Assembly: GCF_900109495.1 (NCBI RefSeq)
Contig: NZ_FOAA01000005.1
Coordinates: 124,001 to 188,000, forward strand
Direction of reading: 5' to 3'
Source of the DNA: Ectothiorhodospira marina
Lineage (GTDB): Bacteria > Pseudomonadota > Gammaproteobacteria > Ectothiorhodospirales > Ectothiorhodospiraceae
Length of the DNA stretch: 64,000 nt
Below are positions 57,990 to 64,000 of the stretch, piece by piece (within the stretch, counting starts at the first letter, position 1; each line of letters starts with the position of its first letter). The notes below the pieces were generated by a model. That model saw only the letters and a list, made by a program, of their open reading frames with translations, did not search any database and was not told the origin of the DNA. Position numbers and translations under genes: made by a program.

Positions 57990-58250
57990 TTACAGTGCCC
58001 GCACCCGCGCATTCAGGCGGCTCTTGTGACGCGCGGCCTTGTTGCGGTGCAGGACACCCTTGGAGACGGATTTGTCGATGACGGGCACGGCGGCTTGGTA
58101 GGCGTTGGTGGCGCTGTCCTTGTCACCTTCCTTCACGGCCTTCAGCACCTTCTTGATGGCAGTGCGAAAGCGCGAACGCGCGGCCATGTTGTGCTGGCGA
58201 TTCTTTTCGCTCTGGCGGGCACGCTTGCGAGCTGAGGCGATGTTGGCCAA
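57990..58250 (-). CDS. rpsT: 30S ribosomal protein S20
   Basis: 86 residues with a TTG start at 58250, preceded by [31 protein letters not shown] and the basic helices ending [19 protein letters not shown] are typical of S20. In E. coli rpsT also starts with UUG and this weak start is part of its autogenous control, so the same codon here is notable. Confidence 0.98.
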   Translation of the reverse strand: MANIASARKRARQSEKNRQHNMAARSRFRTAIKKVLKAVKEGDKDSATNAYQAAVPVIDKSVSKGVLHRNKAARHKSRLNARVRAL

Positions 58251-58437
58251 GGTAATCTCCTGAAAATTCGGGTCAGTTCCGGAAAAGCCGGCAATCTTGC
58301 ATGGAGGTGGGTGGGATGTCAAGGCATTCCTGAGCGGCCTTGCTGCGCCGCAGATTGATCCATCGCAATAACCCTGACACTCTTGCCCCCACCCGGCCCC
58401 ACAAGAAACGTCGGGACACACCAAAGGAGGACAGGTC

Positions 58438-58995
58438 ATGACCCCATCTGAGACGGATGAAATGCGCGCCTACACCCACCGGCCCCGTGCCAAGGCGAGA
58501 CGCCGATGGCAGATCCTGCCCATGGTCTGGCTTCTGATCAGCCTGGCTTGGCTGGGGATGCCCTCTCTGGCCACCGCCTCCGATCCGGCGGCCCGCGTGG
58601 TCTATCATGCGGACTTTTCCGATCCCCGCCGGTTCAGCGCCATGCTCACGAGCATCAACAACATGGCAGTGCACTACGAGAATGAACTGATGGATCATGA
58701 CATCCGCATCGTCGCCGTCTCCCACGGCATCCGCTTCCTGACCGACGATCCCCTGGAGGATTCCCCCTTTGCCGAGGACGATACCCTCGCCGAGGAGCGT
58801 GACAACCTGCGCGGGCGGTTGAGTTCCCTGATCTCCATGCATGGGGTGAAGGTGGAACTGTGCAACATCACCCGCTCGGCCCTGGATCTGCCGGAGGATG
58901 AACTCTACGAAGGGGTCTCCATGGTGCCCTCAGGCGTGGTGCGCCTGGCCGAACTGCAGAACACCAGGGGTTTCGCCTACATCAAGATCGAGTAG
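58438..58995 (+). CDS. Secreted DsrE-like protein
   Basis: 185 residues from the ATG at 58438, with AAAGGAGG upstream. A signal peptide with a long charged N-region (to about residue 47, ...[13 protein letters not shown]) precedes a DsrE-like alpha/beta domain: [40 protein letters not shown] and [12 protein letters not shown] with one Cys, then [23 protein letters not shown]. DsrE-fold proteins include sulfur-transfer proteins of sulfur oxidisers; periplasmic versions are of unknown function. The single Cys is at the position used for sulfur carriage in relatives. Confidence 0.8.
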   Translation: MTPSETDEMRAYTHRPRAKARRRWQILPMVWLLISLAWLGMPSLATASDPAARVVYHADFSDPRRFSAMLTSINNMAVHYENELMDHDIRIVAVSHGIRFLTDDPLEDSPFAEDDTLAEERDNLRGRLSSLISMHGVKVELCNITRSALDLPEDELYEGVSMVPSGVVRLAELQNTRGFAYIKIE

Positions 58996-59100
58996 TCCCG
59001 GCCAAAGGTCGAACGCCGAGCTGGCAGACTTCCGGGTATGCATCAAGGCTCCGCGAAGGTCAGTCAGCCATCTCCTGGTCGGCTGTTCCCAATGCATCAA

Positions 59101-59217
59101 GGCCCTGTCGGGTGCCGGAGGTCTGTTGGCGGGCTTCAGCCGCAGGAAGCGGCTGCAGAGCCTACAGGGATGTATTCACGGCGTCCCGCCAACAGACCTC
59201 CGGCACTCGACAGGGCC
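59101..59217. repeat. 51-bp repeat core inside private 33-bp inverted arms, copy 1
   Basis: Left arm 59101-59133 (GGCCCTGTCGGGTGCCGGAG...) and right arm 59185-59217 are inverted copies with one mismatch. Between them lies a 51-bp core (59134-59184: CTTCAGCCGCAGGAAGCGGC...TATTCACGGCGT) that recurs at 63584-63634 in reverse orientation with 48 of 51 identities, there with different arms. Confidence 0.95.
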
Positions 59218-59279
59218 GCTACCTCCGCAGCCTGTCCGACCCCCAGCAGGGCCGCTACCCCCGTAGCCAGTCACGTCGA

Positions 59280-61449
<2,170 letters not shown>

Positions 61450-61517
61450 TCAGGATACGTCGCCCGGGGGCAAAGCGACACCCCGTTCCGCGGTCCCATG
61501 CGGTGCCTGGGGGCATT

Positions 61518-61544
61518 AAAAAAGCCCCGGAAGGCCGGGGCTTT
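61518..61544 (-). terminator. Terminator after rpmA
   Basis: On the minus strand AAAGCCCCGG-CCTT-CCGGGGCTTTTTT forms a 10-bp stem with a T-run, 31 bp beyond the rpmA stop. It should limit transcription from rplU-rpmA into obgE. Confidence 0.9.
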
Positions 61545-61574
61545 GGAGTCCTTGCTGCCGATTGTGGCCGGCAA

Positions 61575-61832
61575 TCAGGCGGCGAGCACGCTCACGTACT
61601 TGCGGCCCTTGGGACCCTTGGTTTCGAATACCACCTTGCCGTCCGCCTTGGCGAACAGGGTGTGATCCTTGCCGCAGCCCACGTTCAGGCCGGGGTGGAA
61701 CTGTGTGCCACGCTGACGAACGATGATGTTGCCGGCGATCACGGCCTGGCCACCAAAGCGCTTCACGCCAAGACGTTTGCTTTCTGAGTCGCGGCCGTTA
61801 CGGGTACTGCCGCCTGCCTTCTTATGTGCCAT
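61575..61832 (-). CDS. rpmA: 50S ribosomal protein L27
   Basis: 85 residues. [28 protein letters not shown], in part, and [15 protein letters not shown] are typical. The N-terminus begins directly with AHKKAGG and has no cleavable extension. It lies 20 bp after rplU. Confidence 0.98.
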   Translation of the reverse strand: MAHKKAGGSTRNGRDSESKRLGVKRFGGQAVIAGNIIVRQRGTQFHPGLNVGCGKDHTLFAKADGKVVFETKGPKGRKYVSVLAA

Positions 61833-61852
61833 TTGCTGTTACCTCTTGCCTA

Positions 61853-62164
61853 TCAGCCGGCGATGGAAGTGATTTCCAGCTCGGTGTAGTGCTGGCGGTG
61901 CCCCATCTGCTTGCGGGAGTGCTTGCGACGGCGGAACTTGATGATCTCCACCTTTTCGCCGCGCCCGTGGGACTTGATGGTCGCGGTCACTTTGCCGCCT
62001 TCCACGTAGGGCGCACCCACCTTGATGTCTTCGCCGCTGCCGACCAGCAGGACGTTGTCGAATTCCACAGAGGCGCCTTCCTCCGCGTCGAGTTTCTCGA
62101 CCCGGAGTTTTTCACCCTGGGCAACCCGGTACTGCTTGCCACCGGTAGCGATAACCGCGTACAT
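61853..62164 (-). CDS. rplU: 50S ribosomal protein L21
   Basis: 103 residues. [20 protein letters not shown] at the start and the C-terminal [20 protein letters not shown] are the L21 signatures. It is the first gene of rplU-rpmA and diverges from ispB. Confidence 0.98.
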   Translation of the reverse strand: MYAVIATGGKQYRVAQGEKLRVEKLDAEEGASVEFDNVLLVGSGEDIKVGAPYVEGGKVTATIKSHGRGEKVEIIKFRRRKHSRKQMGHRQHYTELEITSIAG

Positions 62165-62266
62165 CTTTGATGTTCTCCGAAAAGGTCTTCAATCCAAAGA
62201 CGCGGAAGTTTACCTGCGCCGCAAGCGGTGGTCAAATAGAAAGACACGCAAACTCAGGGATACGCC

Positions 62267-63301
62267 TTGACACTCAACCACTCCATTCCTAGCATGCCCG
62301 AGGCTCCCTCCCTTAGTGATCAAATTCCGTCCATGGACCTGAACCAGATTCGCGACCTGATCGCCGACGACATGAAGGCGGTGGACGACTGCATTTGTCG
62401 GCGTCTGCAATCCCCCGTGGTGCTCATCAACCAGTTGGGCCACTACATCATCAGTAGCGGCGGCAAGCGCCTGCGTCCGATGCTGGTGCTGCTGTCTTCC
62501 GGGGCCTGCGGTTATCGGGGGACGCAGCATATCGAGCTGGCTGCCGTCATCGAGTTCATCCACACCGCCACCTTGCTGCATGACGACGTGGTGGATGCCT
62601 CGGAGATGCGCCGCGGGCGGGAGACCGCCAATGCGCGCTTCGGCAACGAGGCCAGTGTGCTGGTGGGCGATTTCCTCTATTCCCGCTCCTTCGAGATGAT
62701 GGTGGAGATCGGCAACATGCGCATCATGGAGATCCTGTCCCACACCACCAGCACGGTGGCCGAGGGTGAGGTGATGCAGCTGCTCAACTGCCATGATGCG
62801 GACACCACCGAAGAGCGCTACATGCATGTGATCCAGTCCAAGACGGCCAAGCTCTTCGATGCTGCCGGGCGGGTGGGCCCTGTACTGGCGGAGCAGCCCG
62901 AGGCGGTGATCCAGGGGCTGGCGGCTTATGGCATGCACCTGGGTACGGCCTTCCAGTTGATTGACGATGTGCTGGATTACAGTGGTGAGCGCGACGAGAT
63001 GGGCAAGAACATGGGCGATGACCTGGCTGAGGGCAAGCCGACGCTGCCGTTGATCCACGCCATGCGTGTGGGTAACGAGGCAGACGCGGCCCTGGTGCGC
63101 GAGGCCATCGAGAAGGGGGGCCGTGATTATGCCGAGCGGGTGCTGGCGGCCATTCAGGCGACGGATTCCATCGAGTACACCCGCAAGATGGCGGAGCAGG
63201 AAGCGGACAATGCCATCGAGGCCCTGTCGGTATTGCCTGAAAGCCCCTATCGGGATGCCATGGCATCGCTGGCACGTTTTTCCGTGGGGCGGGTGTACTA
63301 A
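62267..63301 (+). CDS. ispB: Octaprenyl-diphosphate synthase (long-chain trans-prenyltransferase)
   Basis: 344 residues from a TTG at 62267 with CAGGGA upstream. ATGs at 62294 and 62333 are alternatives, the last aligning with the E. coli start. It has GGKRLRPMLV, the first aspartate-rich motif LLHDDVVDASEMRRG, and the second, GTAFQLIDDVLDYSG, with GKPTLPLIHAM after it. It makes the ubiquinone side chain; the chain length cannot be read directly. Divergence from rplU is the usual arrangement. Confidence 0.95.
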   Translation: MTLNHSIPSMPEAPSLSDQIPSMDLNQIRDLIADDMKAVDDCICRRLQSPVVLINQLGHYIISSGGKRLRPMLVLLSSGACGYRGTQHIELAAVIEFIHTATLLHDDVVDASEMRRGRETANARFGNEASVLVGDFLYSRSFEMMVEIGNMRIMEILSHTTSTVAEGEVMQLLNCHDADTTEERYMHVIQSKTAKLFDAAGRVGPVLAEQPEAVIQGLAAYGMHLGTAFQLIDDVLDYSGERDEMGKNMGDDLAEGKPTLPLIHAMRVGNEADAALVREAIEKGGRDYAERVLAAIQATDSIEYTRKMAEQEADNAIEALSVLPESPYRDAMASLARFSVGRVY

Positions 63302-63399
63302 GCGTATTTCGGGATTGGTGGGGTCGTGCGGGGTTGGACTTTCCGGAGTCTTCGTAGCACAATACGCACCCTGTCGGGACGGTCAATCCCGCAGTCAAT

Positions 63400-63476
63400 C
63401 GGAGTGTAGCTCAGCCTGGTAGAGCACCGCCTTCGGGAGGCGGGGGTCGAAGGTTCGAATCCTTTCACTCCGACCA
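63400..63476 (+). tRNA. tRNA-Pro (anticodon CGG)
   Basis: 77 nt with a CGGAGTG/CACTCCG acceptor stem, encoded ACCA end, D-arm GCTCAGCCTGGTAGAGC, anticodon stem CCGCC/GGCGG with loop TTCGGGA (anticodon CGG at 63434-63436) and T-arm GGTTCGAATCC. It lies about 100 bp after ispB and is followed by a terminator. Confidence 0.97.
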
Positions 63477-63481
63477 GATCG

Positions 63482-63520
63482 AAAAACGCCACGGGGGTCA
63501 TCCTTCGTGGCGTTTTTTTT
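63482..63520 (+). terminator. Rho-independent terminator of tRNA-Pro
   Basis: AAAAACGCCACG (63482-63493) pairs with CGTGGCGTTTTT (from 63506) and ends in eight T residues. Confidence 0.95.
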
Positions 63521-63554
63521 GGCGGGTGCCTGGGGTGGGTGCCGGGGGTGGTGT

Positions 63555-63663
63555 CTCCCTGGTGCCGGGGGCCGGTGCGCGGGACGCCGTGAATACTTCC
63601 CTGTAGGCTTTGCAGCCGCTTCCTGCGGCTGAAACCCGCGCACCCGCCCCCGGCACCAGGGAG
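63555..63663. repeat. 51-bp repeat core inside private 29-bp inverted arms, copy 2
   Basis: Left arm 63555-63583 (CTCCCTGGTGCCGGGGGC...) and right arm 63635-63663 are inverted copies with one mismatch. The enclosed 51-bp core (63584-63634) is the reverse complement of the core at 59134-59184 with three differences. The arms share no sequence with the arms of copy 1. Confidence 0.95.
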
Positions 63664-63691
63664 ACTGGTCACTATCCGGGCTTCGTTCACC

Positions 63692-64000
63692 CCCTCATCC
63701 CCGGCCCTTCTCCCCCGCGGGGAGAAGGGAGCAAGTCTTCTGTTTGAAGCCCCTCTCACCCTTCGGGGAGAAGGGAGCAAGTCTTCTGTTTGAAGCCCCT
63801 CTCACCTTCGGGGAGAAGGGAGCAAGTCTTCTGTTTGAAGCCCCTCTCACCTTCGGGGAGAAGGGAGCAAGTCTTCTGTTTGAAGCCCCTCTCACCTTCG
63901 GGGAGAAGGGAGCAAGTCTTCTGTTTGAAGCCCCTCTCACCTTCGGGGAGAAGGGAGCAAGTCTTCTGTTTGAAGCCCCTCTCACCCTTCGGGGAGAAGG
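63692..64000. repeat. CCCTTCTCCC-type element leading into a 45-bp tandem array, open at the window edge
   Basis: A CCCTCATCCCCGGCCCTTCTCC element (about 63692-63729) is followed by units beginning AGCAAGTCTTCTGTTTGAAG at 63730, 63776, 63821, 63866, 63911 and 63956. The first unit is 46 bp and the next four 45 bp. Each carries a CCCCTCTCACCTTCGGGGAGAA hairpin, so the array grew from the GGGAGAGGGG family. It continues past the window. Confidence 0.95.

Noticed and set aside
63730-64000. Possible repeat protein (15-residue RGASNRRLAPFSPK repeat) on the minus strand, or a CRISPR
   Set aside because: It is a 45-bp DNA tandem array derived from a dispersed hairpin family. It has no spacers and no start region.

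Overview
The window looks like the chromosome of a GC-rich gammaproteobacterium, most like the Ectothiorhodospiraceae (purple sulfur bacteria and halophilic or haloalkaliphilic relatives). The pointers are a Tat-exported high-potential iron-sulfur protein (6507-6830), a TreY/TreZ trehalose block, acidic exported proteins, and typical gammaproteobacterial gene orders (rpsT, murJ, ribF, ileS, lspA, fkpB, ispH; rplU, rpmA, obgE, proB). The family assignment is inference; no rRNA is present.

Layout. 1-9.1 kb is accessory: an edge-truncated lipoprotein, a decayed subtilase, a BamD-like lipoprotein, two small secreted proteins, speA, HiPIP, a FimT/GspH pseudopilin, YcgL and a cupin. 9.2-25.2 kb is housekeeping: typA, metF, ahcY with an SAH riboswitch, a dihydrolipoamide-dehydrogenase-like flavoprotein, two coiled-coil proteins, a TorD-like chaperone, bioD, purC, purEK, a methyltransferase, rpe, gph and trpE. 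From 25.6 to 33.6 kb a glycogen-to-trehalose block (treY, treZ, GH15) and a zinc metallopeptidase separate trpE from trpGDC (33.6-36.1 kb). A CBS protein and ubiK follow, then a nitrogen unit (TorF-like porin, glnK, amtB) behind a good sigma-54 promoter and a possible NtrC site.

40.7-47.9 kb is a mobile island. It holds an IS91-type transposase remnant and an integron-type gene-cassette array with no integrase in the window (attC-like sites near 41.5, 43.1 and 45.2 kb). Cassette A encodes a protein whose N-terminus has Thr, Asp and Lys at the exact spacing of the proteasome catalytic triad, plus a 61-residue protein. Cassette B encodes a DUF262 protein and a HEPN protein with an RxxxxH motif. 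Cassette C is broken. A Y1-transposase remnant, a FitA/VapC-like toxin-antitoxin pair bracketed by 23-bp direct repeats, and a PD-(D/E)XK-like 3' remnant follow. From 48.1 kb housekeeping resumes: ybiT, ispH, fkpB, lspA, ileS, ribF, murJ, rpsT, a secreted DsrE-like protein, proB, obgE, rpmA, rplU, ispB and tRNA-Pro(CGG).

Nearly every gap holds repeats: a CCCTCTCCC/GGGAGAGGGG family that has run into the 3' ends of treZ and the GH15 gene, GTGGGAGCGG REP-type palindromes, several tandem arrays (36, 45, 72 and 104 bp units), GGGGACAG hairpins, and two copies of a 51-bp core, each inside its own unrelated long inverted arms.
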